Part shown: one piece after another, positions 35,713-44,202 of the stretch
How positions within the stretch are numbered: position 1 is the stretch's first letter
How the letters are laid out: each line of letters begins with the position of its first letter
Assembly: GCF_039527675.1 (NCBI RefSeq)
Contig: NZ_BAAAKI010000010.1
Coordinates: 1 to 64,000, forward strand
Source: Luteococcus sanguinis
Lineage (GTDB): Bacteria; Actinomycetota; Actinomycetes; Propionibacteriales; Propionibacteriaceae
Length of the DNA: 64,000 nucleotides
Reading direction: 5' to 3'
The notes under the pieces: generated by a model
The model's database searches: none
Seen by the model: the letters and a program-made list of their open reading frames with translations, nothing else
What the model was told of the DNA's origin: nothing
Translations under genes and position numbers: made by a program

Positions 35713-38604
35713 ATGAGCCGAGCAACCATCCCCCAGCCCACCGCCACAGCACCGCTCATCGCCGAGCTGGCATCGCGACTGGGCATCGCGCCAGACAGCG
35801 CACTACTCAGCGGGGCGCCCCTCGAACTGGCCGCCGCTGCGGTGGACGCCTCCCATTATCTGCTGACCCCTCGGCTGCTGATGCGTGCCCGCACCGCGGC
35901 CGATGTGTCGTCCGCCATGGCTGCCGCAGCCAACCTGCGGGTGCCCATGACCTTCCGCGCGGGTGGCACCTCGCTGTCGGGCCAGTCGCTCTCCCAGGGC
36001 CTGCTGGTCGACGTGCGGCGTCACTTCCGTGACATCGAGGTGCTGGACGGGGGCCTGCGAGTTCGGATGCAACCGGGCGCCACGGTGCGCCAGGTCAATG
36101 CCCGGTTGGCACGATTCGGGCGCAAGCTGGGCCCCGACCCGGCCTCCGAGATCGCCTGCACCATGGGCGGCGTGATCGCCAACAATTCGTCCGGCATGAC
36201 CTGCGGCACCACCGCGAACACCTACCAGACCCTTGAGTCGGTGGTGCTCGTGCTGCCGAGCGGGACGATCGTCGACAGCTCGCTGCCCGACGCGGACGAA
36301 AAGCTGCTGCGCGACGAACCGGGGCTGCACGCCCTGCTGCTCGAGCTACGCAAGCGCTGTCTCGAACCGCAGCACCGCACCGAGATCGAGCGCCAGTACG
36401 CCCACAAGAACACCATGGGCTATGGCCTGAACTCATTGGTCGACCACGAGAGCCCGGTCGAGATGCTGGCCCACCTGATGGTGGGTTCCGAGGGCACGCT
36501 CGGTTTCGTGGCCGAGGCCACCCTGCGCACCATCCCCGACCTGAAGCACGTTGCCACGAGCCTCTTGCACTTCCCCACCCTCGCCGCCGCCACCGCCCAG
36601 TTGGGCGAACTGGTGGGCTCGGGCGCCAATGTCGTCGAGCTCTTGGACGCCGCCTCGCTGCGCGTCTGTCGCGAAGACTCGGTGGGCGATGTGCTGCCGA
36701 GCACGTCCAGCGCCGATGAGGCGGCCCTGCTCGTGGAGTACCAGGCCGCAGCACCCGACGAACTGGCTGAGCTGACGGACCGTTCGCGCGAGCTGATCGC
36801 TTCGCTGGGCGGTGAACAGACCAGCGACCCGAGGCGCCGCGGCGCCCTGTGGCAGTTGCGCAAGGGCCTCTACACCAAGGTCGCCGGCGACCGCCCGTCG
36901 GGCACCACGGCCCTGCTCGAAGACGTGGCCGTACCGCTGCCCGAGCTGGCCCCGGTCTGCGTCGAGTTGCAGCGGATGTTCGCCGGCCACGGCTACCGCG
37001 AGTCGGTCATCTTCGGCCACGCGAAGGACGGAAACATCCACTTCCTCGTCAACGAGGATTTCCGCGATGACGTCTGTGTGCAGCGTTACGAGGCCTTCAC
37101 CGAAGACATGGTGCAGCTGGTTCTCGACCACGGCGGCAGCCTGAAGGCCGAACACGGCACCGGGCGCATCATGGCCCCCTACGTCGAACGCCAGTACGGC
37201 GCCGAACTGTTCGGGGTCATGAAGCAGGTCAAGCAGGCCTGCGACCCCGCTGGCATACTCAACCCCGGTTCGGTGCTGGTCGAGCAGAAGCCCGCCGATG
37301 AGGCCAAGGCCCAGCTCTTGGACGAGGTGAAGCTCACCCCCAGCGTCGAGGCCGAGGTCGATCGGTGCGTCGAGTGTGGCTACTGCGAGCCCGTATGCCC
37401 GTCCGCCGACCTGACGCTGACACCCCGGCAACGCATCGTCGTGCGCCGCGCCATCGCCCAGGCCCGCGCCGAGGGCAAGGACGAGTTGGTGGCCACCCTC
37501 GAAGAGCAGCAGCGCTACCCCCTCATCGACACCTGCGCCGTGGACGGCATGTGCTCCACCGCCTGCCCGCTGGGTATCAACACCGGCGATCTGGTGCGCC
37601 GGCTGCGCGCCGAACAGGCCAACCCCGTGCTGCAGGCGGGCTGGCAGGCCGCCGCGAAGGGCTGGGGGCCGTTCACCGCCGCAGCCGCGGTGGGCATGAA
37701 CGTGGTACAGAAGCTGCCGACACCCCTGCTGAACGCTCCGTTGGGTGTGGCGCGCAGAGTCATCGGCACGGACGTGATGCCGACGCTCTCGGCGGAGCTG
37801 CCCGGCGGTGGCGCTCGCCGTCACCCGGTGCCCGCCGACGACCCGTCCTATTTGTATCTGCCGGCGTGTGTGAACACCATGTTCGGGACACCGGACGGGG
37901 TGCCGTTGGCCACGCGTGTGCTCGGGCTGGCCCAACGCGCTGGGGTGGCGCTCGAGGTGCCTGATGATGCGGCGGGGTTGTGCTGCGGGACCCCGTGGAA
38001 GTCCAAGGGCATGACCAGGGGCTACGAGGTGATGACCGAACGGGTCGCCCGCGTGCTTGGCCATGCCAGCCAGTCGGGTCGGCTGACCATCGTCTGCGAC
38101 GCCACCAGCTGCACCGAAGGCCTCGAGATCGCCGCCCGGCATGCAGGAGTCGAACTGCACTTCATGGACGCGCTGGAGTTCGTGGCGACCGAGGTGCTGC
38201 CGAAGCTTCCGCCGGTGACCAAGGTCAGCTCTGCCGTGCTGCACCCCACCTGCTCATCGACCCAGCTGGGGCTCAACGCCGCGCTCCAGACGATCGCGGG
38301 CTTCGTGGCCGACGAGGTCGTCGTGCCGATGGCGTGGCGCTGCTGCGCCTTCGCCGGCGACCGGGGGCTCTTGCACCCCGAGTTGACGGCTTCGGCGACG
38401 GCGCCCGAGGCGGCCGAGGTGAATGCGCGCAGCTTCGATCTTTACCTGAGCGCGAATCGCACCTGCGAGCTCGGCATGACGCGTGCCACCGGCCATGAGT
38501 ACACGCACGTGTTGGCCGTGCTCGAGCAGATGCTGCTCGACCAAGAGCGCGGCCCCAGCCCTAGTGGGCGGCCTCGTGCCAGGAACGTCCGGTACCGACG
38601 CTGA
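35713..38604 (+). CDS. FAD-linked oxidase / Fe-S fusion, probable D-lactate dehydrogenase
   Basis: 963-residue fusion of an FAD-binding type 4 oxidase with an Fe-S oxidoreductase. FAD domain: FRAGGTSLSGQSLSQGLLVD (about 77), MGGVIANNSSGMTCGT (about 151); FAD-oxidase C domain: FGHAKDGNIHFLVNEDF and LKAEHGTGRIMAPYVERQYG; two 4Fe-4S motifs CVECGYCEPVCP and CAVDGMCSTACP (about 555-620); a CCG-type C-terminal domain (GLCCGTPWKSKGM, CCAFAGDRG). This matches quinone-linked D-lactate or D-2-hydroxyacid dehydrogenases. The upstream LldR-like site supports lactate. ATG start lacks a clear ribosome-binding site. Its last 44 bases overlap the end of convergent polA. Confidence 0.87.
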   Translation: MSRATIPQPTATAPLIAELASRLGIAPDSALLSGAPLELAAAAVDASHYLLTPRLLMRARTAADVSSAMAAAANLRVPMTFRAGGTSLSGQSLSQGLLVDVRRHFRDIEVLDGGLRVRMQPGATVRQVNARLARFGRKLGPDPASEIACTMGGVIANNSSGMTCGTTANTYQTLESVVLVLPSGTIVDSSLPDADEKLLRDEPGLHALLLELRKRCLEPQHRTEIERQYAHKNTMGYGLNSLVDHESPVEMLAHLMVGSEGTLGFVAEATLRTIPDLKHVATSLLHFPTLAAATAQLGELVGSGANVVELLDAASLRVCREDSVGDVLPSTSSADEAALLVEYQAAAPDELAELTDRSRELIASLGGEQTSDPRRRGALWQLRKGLYTKVAGDRPSGTTALLEDVAVPLPELAPVCVELQRMFAGHGYRESVIFGHAKDGNIHFLVNEDFRDDVCVQRYEAFTEDMVQLVLDHGGSLKAEHGTGRIMAPYVERQYGAELFGVMKQVKQACDPAGILNPGSVLVEQKPADEAKAQLLDEVKLTPSVEAEVDRCVECGYCEPVCPSADLTLTPRQRIVVRRAIAQARAEGKDELVATLEEQQRYPLIDTCAVDGMCSTACPLGINTGDLVRRLRAEQANPVLQAGWQAAAKGWGPFTAAAAVGMNVVQKLPTPLLNAPLGVARRVIGTDVMPTLSAELPGGGARRHPVPADDPSYLYLPACVNTMFGTPDGVPLATRVLGLAQRAGVALEVPDDAAGLCCGTPWKSKGMTRGYEVMTERVARVLGHASQSGRLTIVCDATSCTEGLEIAARHAGVELHFMDALEFVATEVLPKLPPVTKVSSAVLHPTCSSTQLGLNAALQTIAGFVADEVVVPMAWRCCAFAGDRGLLHPELTASATAPEAAEVNARSFDLYLSANRTCELGMTRATGHEYTHVLAVLEQMLLDQERGPSPSGRPRARNVRYRR

Positions 38605-41257
38605 CGTCCAGCGGGACGTCGAGTGCCATCGCGTGGCCCATCTTGTCGCGGACCAGAGCCTCCACCGCGTCGCGCTCCCCCGCCGCGACCTCGAGCACGA
38701 GTTCGTCGTGCACCTGTAGCAGGATGCGCGAACCGAGGCCCTGACGGACGAGTTCCGACTCCACGTCCAGCATCGCCTGCTTGATCATGTCGGCGGCTGA
38801 ACCCTGGATCGGCGCGTTCAGCGCCATCCGCTCCGCCATCTCACGGCGCTGACGGTTGGACGAGTTCAGGTCGGGCAGGTAGCGGCGCCGACCGAGCAGG
38901 GTCTCGGTGTACCCCGTCCGCCGGGCCTGGGCGACCACCCCGCCCAGGAAGTCGCGCACCCCGCCGAACTCGGTGAAGTAGTCGTCCATCAGGGCCTTCG
39001 CGTCGCTGACGGAGATGCCCAGCTGGTTCGACAACCCGAAGGCACTCAGGCCATAGGCCAGGCCGTAGTTCATTGCCTTGATCCGGGCCCGCTGCTCACC
39101 GGTGACCGCCTCGGCGGTCGTGTCGAAGACCTTGGCGGCCATCTGGGAATGGAAGTCCTTGCCCGAGTTGAAGGCCTCGATCAGGCCCCGGTCGGAGGAG
39201 ACGTGCGCCATGATCCGCATCTCGATCTGGGAGTAGTCGGCTGTCATCAGGCACTCGTACCCGTGCCCGACCACGAAGCCCTCACGCACCCGGCGCCCGG
39301 CCTCGGCGCGGATCGGGATGTTCTGCAGGTTCGGGTCGGTGGAGCTCAACCGGCCGGTCGCCGCGATCGTCTGCACATAGGTGGTGTGGATGCGACCGTC
39401 CGGCTGGACGGAGGCCAGCAGCCCGTCGACGGTCTGGCGCAGCCGGATCTGGTCACGGTGCGCGAGCAGGTGCTCCAGGAAGGGATGCTGGGTCTTGGCG
39501 TACAAGCCCTCCAGCGCATCCGCGTCGGTGGTCCAGCCCGACTTGGTCTTGCGTGTCTTGGGCATGTTGAGTTCGTCGAAGAGGACTCCCTGCAGCTGCT
39601 TGGGCGAGCCCAGGTTGATCTTCTTGCCGATGGTCTCGTAGGCGGCCTGTTCAGCCTCGATGACGTGCGCGTCGAACTCGCCGCGCAGCTGTTCCAGCCG
39701 ATCGACGTCCACCGCGATGCCGACGCGTTCCATCCGGGCCAGCGTCCCCTGCAGCGGCAGCTCCACCTCGGCCAGCAGCTTGGCGCCGCCCTGGGCTGCC
39801 AGTTCGGCCTCCAACGCGATGGCGAGGTCGATCACGGCGCGAGCGCGCACCATCGAGGCCTGCGCCGCCTCCTGCGAGCTGGAATCGTCGTCGCCGAAGA
39901 GCATGTCCTGGTCGGCGTCGGAGGCCTCCCCCGAACCCTCGACGCGCAGTTCTCGCTTCAGGTACCGGATCGCCAGGTCGCCGAGGTCGAAGCTGCGCTG
40001 GTCGGGGCGCAGCAGGTAGGCGGCCAGCACCGTGTCACAGGTGATGCCGCGCAGCTCCCAGCCCCGGGCCCAGCAGGCCAGCCGTGGGCCCTTGGCCTCG
40101 TGGATGGCCTTCCCGATGCTCTCGTCGGCCAACCAGGTGGCCAATGCCGCGTCGTCGTCGGGTGTCAGCTCGGTGCTGTCGAACCAGCACGCCGAGCCGT
40201 CGGCCGCGGCCAGGCCCAGCCCGGTGACGTCCCCAGTGCCGGCGCCCCAGTGTCCGATCACATCGATACCGGTGATCTCCCCGTGACCGTGCTCAGCCAA
40301 CCAGGCAGTCAGCTCACCGGGCGCCAGCACCGAGCCGGTCACCTCGAAGCCGCCCTCGGGCTCGGTCTCGGCGGCTGGCAGGGTCTCGATCAGTCGGTCG
40401 CGCAGGACGCGGAACTCCAGTCCGTCGAACAGCGTGTGCACCTTCTCGCGATCCCAGTCGTGGCGGGCGAGCTGGTCGATCGTGACGGGCAGCTCGAGGT
40501 CGCGCACCAGCGCATTGAGCCGGCGGTTGCGCACCACATCGTCCAGGTGGGCGCGCAGGCTCTCCCCGGCCTTGCCCGGAACCTGGTCTGCCCGGCGGAC
40601 GAGGTTCTCCAGGCCCTCGTACTGGGCGATCCACTTGGCGGCCGTCTTCGGGCCCACGCCCGGCACGCCGGGCAGGTTGTCGGAGGTCTCCCCCACCAGC
40701 GCGGCCAGCTCCGGGTACTGCACGGGCGGCACGAGGTACTTCGACTCCACCGCCTCCGGGGTCATCCGGGCGAGGTCGCTGACGCCCTTGCGCGGGTAGA
40801 GCACGGTGACCCGGTCGCTGACCAGCTGCATCGCGTCCCGGTCGCCCGTGACGATCACGGTGTCCACGCCCTGCTCGGAGGCCTGCAGCGAGAGCGTGGC
40901 GATGATGTCGTCCGCTTCGTAGTCGTCCTTCTCGACGTGGACGATGTTCAGCGCGTCCAGCACCTCTTTGACCAACTGCACCTGGCCCTTGAACTCGTCC
41001 GGGGAGGCGGAGCGGTTGGCCTTGTACTCGGAGTACTCCGCGGTGCGGAAGGTCACGCGGGAGAGGTCGAAGGCCACCGCGACATGGGTGGGCTGCTCGT
41101 CGCGCAGCACGTTGATGAGCATGGACGTGAAGCCGTACACCGCATTCGTGTGCTGGCCGGTGCTGGTCGAGAAGTTGTCAACCGGCAGCGCGAAGAAGGC
41201 GCGATAGGCGACGGAGTGTCCGTCGATCAGCAACAGCTTGGCGGGAGTCTCGTTCAC
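38561..41257 (-). CDS. polA: DNA polymerase I
   Basis: 898 residues. N-terminal 5'-3' exonuclease (LLLIDGHSVAYRAFFALP at the start, VTGDRDAMQLVSDRVTV), a middle domain at the 3'-5' exonuclease position that lacks the usual DxE motif (it reads GIDVIGHWG), and an intact family A polymerase (TADYSQIEMRIMAHVSSD, LLQVHDELVLEV). Proofreading is therefore probably absent. GTG at 41257 lies seven bases from TAGAGT; a frame reaching to 41464 is rejected. The C-terminal GRSWHEAAH is the normal end, supporting the overlap with the neighbour. Confidence 0.95.
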   Translation of the reverse strand: MNETPAKLLLIDGHSVAYRAFFALPVDNFSTSTGQHTNAVYGFTSMLINVLRDEQPTHVAVAFDLSRVTFRTAEYSEYKANRSASPDEFKGQVQLVKEVLDALNIVHVEKDDYEADDIIATLSLQASEQGVDTVIVTGDRDAMQLVSDRVTVLYPRKGVSDLARMTPEAVESKYLVPPVQYPELAALVGETSDNLPGVPGVGPKTAAKWIAQYEGLENLVRRADQVPGKAGESLRAHLDDVVRNRRLNALVRDLELPVTIDQLARHDWDREKVHTLFDGLEFRVLRDRLIETLPAAETEPEGGFEVTGSVLAPGELTAWLAEHGHGEITGIDVIGHWGAGTGDVTGLGLAAADGSACWFDSTELTPDDDAALATWLADESIGKAIHEAKGPRLACWARGWELRGITCDTVLAAYLLRPDQRSFDLGDLAIRYLKRELRVEGSGEASDADQDMLFGDDDSSSQEAAQASMVRARAVIDLAIALEAELAAQGGAKLLAEVELPLQGTLARMERVGIAVDVDRLEQLRGEFDAHVIEAEQAAYETIGKKINLGSPKQLQGVLFDELNMPKTRKTKSGWTTDADALEGLYAKTQHPFLEHLLAHRDQIRLRQTVDGLLASVQPDGRIHTTYVQTIAATGRLSSTDPNLQNIPIRAEAGRRVREGFVVGHGYECLMTADYSQIEMRIMAHVSSDRGLIEAFNSGKDFHSQMAAKVFDTTAEAVTGEQRARIKAMNYGLAYGLSAFGLSNQLGISVSDAKALMDDYFTEFGGVRDFLGGVVAQARRTGYTETLLGRRRYLPDLNSSNRQRREMAERMALNAPIQGSAADMIKQAMLDVESELVRQGLGSRILLQVHDELVLEVAAGERDAVEALVRDKMGHAMALDVPLDVSVGTGRSWHEAAH

Positions 41258-41264
41258 GGTGGTG

Positions 41265-41287
41265 ACTCTAGCCGGGGCGTACGACAA
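41265..41287 (-). promoter_or_regulatory. RecA-independent (PafBC-type) damage promoter of polA, leaderless
   Basis: Minus strand: TTGTCG (41282-41287), 11 bases, TAGAGT (41265-41270), seven bases, GTG of polA. Perfect box, identical spacing to uvrA. Confidence 0.7.
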
Positions 41288-41323
41288 AACCGTCCTGCGC
41301 GCAGCACACCCCTCATCGGTCCA

Positions 41324-41329
41324 TAGACT
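41324..41329 (+). promoter_or_regulatory. -10 element, leaderless thioesterase promoter
   Basis: TAGACT with a seven-base gap to the ATG at 41337, divergent from polA. No damage box at the expected distance. Confidence 0.5.
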
Positions 41330-41336
41330 GCGGCCC

Positions 41337-41756
41337 ATGCATGGCGAGAACCTGCCCGAATGGGCCGTTGACCTGTTCAGCCCGCTGGACGACAAGTTCG
41401 GCACCGAGTTGCTGGAGGTGTCCCCCGAGCGAACCGTGGGACGAGCACCGGTGAAGGGCAACACCCAGGTGGCCGGCCTGTGGCATGGCGGGGGTTCGGG
41501 GCTGCTGGTGGAGACGCTTGGGTCGATCGCGGCCTATGCGACCGCCCAGCCCGACCGGATCGCCGTTGGGATGGAGCTGAGCGTCACCCACCATGCTGCG
41601 GTGACCAAGGGCACCGTGACGGGCGTGGCCACCCCGCTACACATCGGACGCCAGACCTGCACCTATGAGGTGGTGCTCACCGACGACGACGACCGCAGGG
41701 TCGCCACCGGACGCCTGACCTGCATGTTCCTGCCCCGGCGGCCAGGTCAGGACTGA
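41337..41756 (+). CDS. Hotdog-fold thioesterase (PaaI/YdiI type)
   Basis: 139-residue single hotdog domain. The helix GGGSGLLVETLGSIAAYATA and the following GMELSVTHHAAVTKGTVTG match PaaI/MenI-type acyl-CoA thioesterases, with the catalytic acidic residue in LVETLGS. Substrate unknown. The stop lies four bases from the end of the convergent ANTAR regulator gene. Leaderless start. Confidence 0.85.
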   Translation: MHGENLPEWAVDLFSPLDDKFGTELLEVSPERTVGRAPVKGNTQVAGLWHGGGSGLLVETLGSIAAYATAQPDRIAVGMELSVTHHAAVTKGTVTGVATPLHIGRQTCTYEVVLTDDDDRRVATGRLTCMFLPRRPGQD

Positions 41757-41760
41757 GCTT

Positions 41761-42375
41761 TCAGACCTTCTGGTTCTTGCCCTGGGCGATGACCTTGTCG
41801 GCCACCTCGCGCATCGAGATGCGCAGGTCCATCGCGGTCTTCTGGATCCAGCGGAAGGCCTCCGGCTCGGAGAGCCCAAGGCCCTCCTGCAGCATTCCCT
41901 TCGCCTGGTCGACGGCCTTGCGGGAGGCCAGCCGCTCCTCGAGGTCGGCGACCTCATCCTCGACCGCACGGATCTCGGCGAAACGTCCCATCGCGATCTC
42001 GATCGCGGGCACGACATCGGAGGCGTCGAAGGGCTTGACCACATAGGCCATCGCGCCCGCCTCACGAGCCCGCTCGACGAGGTCGCGCTGGCTGAAGGCC
42101 GTCAGCATCACGACGGGGGCGATGCGTTCCTCGGCGATCTGCTCGGCGGCGGTGATGCCGTCCATCTTGGGCATCTTGACGTCCATCACGACCAGGTCGG
42201 GCTGCAGTTCGCGGGCCATGGCGAGGGCCTCCTCGCCGTCACCGGCCTGGCCCACCACCTCATAGCCCTCTTCGTTCAACAGCTCGACGAGATCCATCCG
42301 GATCAGTGCCTCGTCCTCGGCGACCAGGACGCGCGGCTTCTTTGCGGCGCCTCCGGCCTGCTCGGTGTTGCTCAT
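41761..42375 (-). CDS. pdtaR: Response regulator with ANTAR RNA-binding domain (PdtaR-like)
   Basis: 204 residues. The receiver domain (about 15-130) has the acidic pocket in VLVAEDEALIRMDL, phospho-acceptor Asp in LVVMDVKMPKMDG, and Lys in YVVKPFDASD. The C-terminal ANTAR domain (RKAVDQAKGMLQEGLGLSE through RISMREVADKVI) binds two-hairpin RNA antiterminators. In mycobacteria PdtaS phosphorylates it; no histidine kinase gene is in this window. GAGGAGC before the ATG. Its location beside tRNA-Leu and pyk is common in actinobacteria. Confidence 0.92.
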   Translation of the reverse strand: MSNTEQAGGAAKKPRVLVAEDEALIRMDLVELLNEEGYEVVGQAGDGEEALAMARELQPDLVVMDVKMPKMDGITAAEQIAEERIAPVVMLTAFSQRDLVERAREAGAMAYVVKPFDASDVVPAIEIAMGRFAEIRAVEDEVADLEERLASRKAVDQAKGMLQEGLGLSEPEAFRWIQKTAMDLRISMREVADKVIAQGKNQKV

Positions 42376-42415
42376 GGTGCGCTCCTCGGCCTGCTCGTTG
42401 GGATCTGCTTGCTAC

Positions 42416-42501
42416 TGGTGCCCGGGAGGGGAGTCGAACCCCTACGGTCGTGAGACCAGACGGGTTTGAGCCGTCCGCGTATGCCATTCCGCCACCCGGG
42501 C
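42416..42501 (-). tRNA. tRNA-Leu (anticodon CAA)
   Basis: Minus-strand cloverleaf, 86 bases including an encoded CCA. Acceptor GCCCGGG pairs with CCCGGGC; the anticodon loop CTCAAAC between GACGG and CCGTC gives anticodon CAA; the T arm is AGGGGTTCGACTCCCCT. A long class II variable arm (TGGTCTCACGACCG region) fits leucine. It lies between pyk and the ANTAR gene. Confidence 0.95.
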
Positions 42502-42585
42502 CTGAGCCCGTCGTGCGCCAGCCGTCACATTCTGCCACAAGGCGGCAGGTGCTGGCCCACCTTCGTCCTACAGCCCGGAACAGCA

Positions 42586-42618
42586 CAGCGCCGCCCCCGG
42601 GCCCGGGTGACGGCGCTG
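42586..42618 (-). terminator. Hairpin after pyk
   Basis: CAGCGCCG and CGGCGCTG arms frame an inner self-complementary CCCGGG run, giving a strong GC-rich hairpin 15 bases past the pyk stop and upstream of tRNA-Leu. No T-tract. Confidence 0.5.
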
Positions 42619-42632
42619 CGCTGCACGGCTGC

Positions 42633-44051
42633 TCAGGAATCCCGGCCGCGGACCTTCATCACGCGCAGGTTGTTCGTCTTGCCGGGAACGCCCATTGGCG
42701 ATCCGGAGACGATCACGACGCGGTCACCGGGCTCGGCCAGACCGTCGGCGAGCAGGGTTCGCTCGACGTAGTTCACCATGCCCTCCTGGTCACCGAACTC
42801 GACGGTCTTGACCGCCGTGGCGCCCCACGTGACCGTCATCTGCTGACGGGTGGTCTCGTCCGGCGTGAAGACCAGGATCGGGGTCTTCGGGCGCAGTCGG
42901 GACAGCCGACGTGCGGTGTCACCCGACTTGGTGAAGGCCACCAGGTATTTGGCGTCCAATGCCTCGGCGACCTCGGAGGCCGCCTTGGCGATCAGGCCGC
43001 CGGTGGTGTGGATGTTCCAGTCGATCCGGCTGATGGAGGCGAGGCCGTGCTCCTCGGTGTTGGTCACGATGCGCGCCATCGTCTTGACCGTCTCGATCGG
43101 GTAGGAACCAACCGACACCTCACCGGAAAGCATGACCGCGTCGGCGCCGTCGAGGATGGCGTTGGCGACGTCGGACGCCTCGGCGCGCGTCGGACGCGGA
43201 GCCGAGATCATCGATTCCAGCATCTGGGTGGCGACGATGACCGGCTTGGCCCAGCGACGAGCCGCCTTGACGATGCGCTTCTGAACCAGAGGCACCTCCT
43301 CCAGCGGGAGCTCCACGCCCAGGTCGCCACGGGCGACCATGAAGGCGTCGAAGGCGTCGATGATCGCGTCGAGGTTCTGGATCGCCTGCGGCTTCTCCAG
43401 CTTCGCGATGACGGGCACGCGGCGACCCTCCTCGTCCATGATCTCGTGGACGCGGACGATGTCGTCGGCCGAGCGGACGAAGGACAGGGCGATCATGTCG
43501 ACGCCCTTGCCCAGCGCCCAGCGCAGGTCCCTCTCGTCCTTCTCGCTCAGGGCAGGCACGGAGACGGCGACGCCGGGCAGGTTGATGCCCTTGTTGTTCG
43601 AGACGGGGCCCGCGACGGTGACCTTGCAGACCACGTCGGTCTCGGTGACCTCAACGGCCTGCAGCCCGATCCGGCCGTCGTCGATCAGGATGTCATCGCC
43701 GGGCTTCACGTCGCCAGGGAGGCCCTTGAAGGTGGTGGAGCACCGGGTCTGGTCGCCCAGGATGTCGTCGGTGGTGATGGTGAAGGTCTGGCCATAGGTC
43801 AGGGTCACCTTGTCGTCGGCGAAGCGACCCAACCGGATCTTGGGGCCCTGGAGGTCAGCGAGCACGCCAACCGTCCGGCCCACCTTCGCGGCAGCCGCAC
43901 GGGTCTGCTCGAGGCGCTTCTCATGCTCGGAATAGTCGCCATGGCTCATATTGAGCCGCGCCACATCCATTCCAGCCTGAACCAGTTCTTCCATCCGCTC
44001 CGGGGTCGACACTGCCGGCCCGAGCGTGCACACAATCTTCGCTCTACGCAC
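42633..44051 (-). CDS. pyk: Pyruvate kinase
   Basis: Final glycolytic step, phosphoenolpyruvate plus ADP to pyruvate plus ATP. 472 residues from the GTG at 44051, beginning MRRAKIVCTLGPA, the standard family start. Other marks are RLNMSHGDYSEHEKRL, LADLQGPKIRLGRF, the active-site block VIAKLEKPQAIQNLDAI with catalytic Lys, and MVARGDLGVELPLEEVP. An in-frame GTG at 44060 is excluded because it overlaps the TAGGGT -10. Confidence 0.95.
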   Translation of the reverse strand: MRRAKIVCTLGPAVSTPERMEELVQAGMDVARLNMSHGDYSEHEKRLEQTRAAAAKVGRTVGVLADLQGPKIRLGRFADDKVTLTYGQTFTITTDDILGDQTRCSTTFKGLPGDVKPGDDILIDDGRIGLQAVEVTETDVVCKVTVAGPVSNNKGINLPGVAVSVPALSEKDERDLRWALGKGVDMIALSFVRSADDIVRVHEIMDEEGRRVPVIAKLEKPQAIQNLDAIIDAFDAFMVARGDLGVELPLEEVPLVQKRIVKAARRWAKPVIVATQMLESMISAPRPTRAEASDVANAILDGADAVMLSGEVSVGSYPIETVKTMARIVTNTEEHGLASISRIDWNIHTTGGLIAKAASEVAEALDAKYLVAFTKSGDTARRLSRLRPKTPILVFTPDETTRQQMTVTWGATAVKTVEFGDQEGMVNYVERTLLADGLAEPGDRVVIVSGSPMGVPGKTNNLRVMKVRGRDS

Positions 44052-44058
44052 GTGCGTC

Positions 44059-44064
44059 ACCCTA
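44059..44064 (-). promoter_or_regulatory. -10 element, leaderless pyk promoter
   Basis: TAGGGT on the minus strand with a seven-base gap to the GTG at 44051. No ribosome-binding site precedes the start. Confidence 0.6.
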
Positions 44065-44202
44065 CCGGACAGACAGCCTCCAGCAGGAGGTGGGGCGCCC
44101 CTTGTGCCGCACCAAGTGGCCGCGGCGGCCCTTGTGAAGGGGGAAATGCCTCTTCGCGGTGGCCATTCTCAGTGCCCTCACAGCCGAAGGTTCACCGGGA
44201 GT

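Noticed and set aside
39149..41326. 725-codon plus-strand frame antisense to polA
   Set aside because: Mirror frame of an unmistakable polymerase gene with no recognisable domain.
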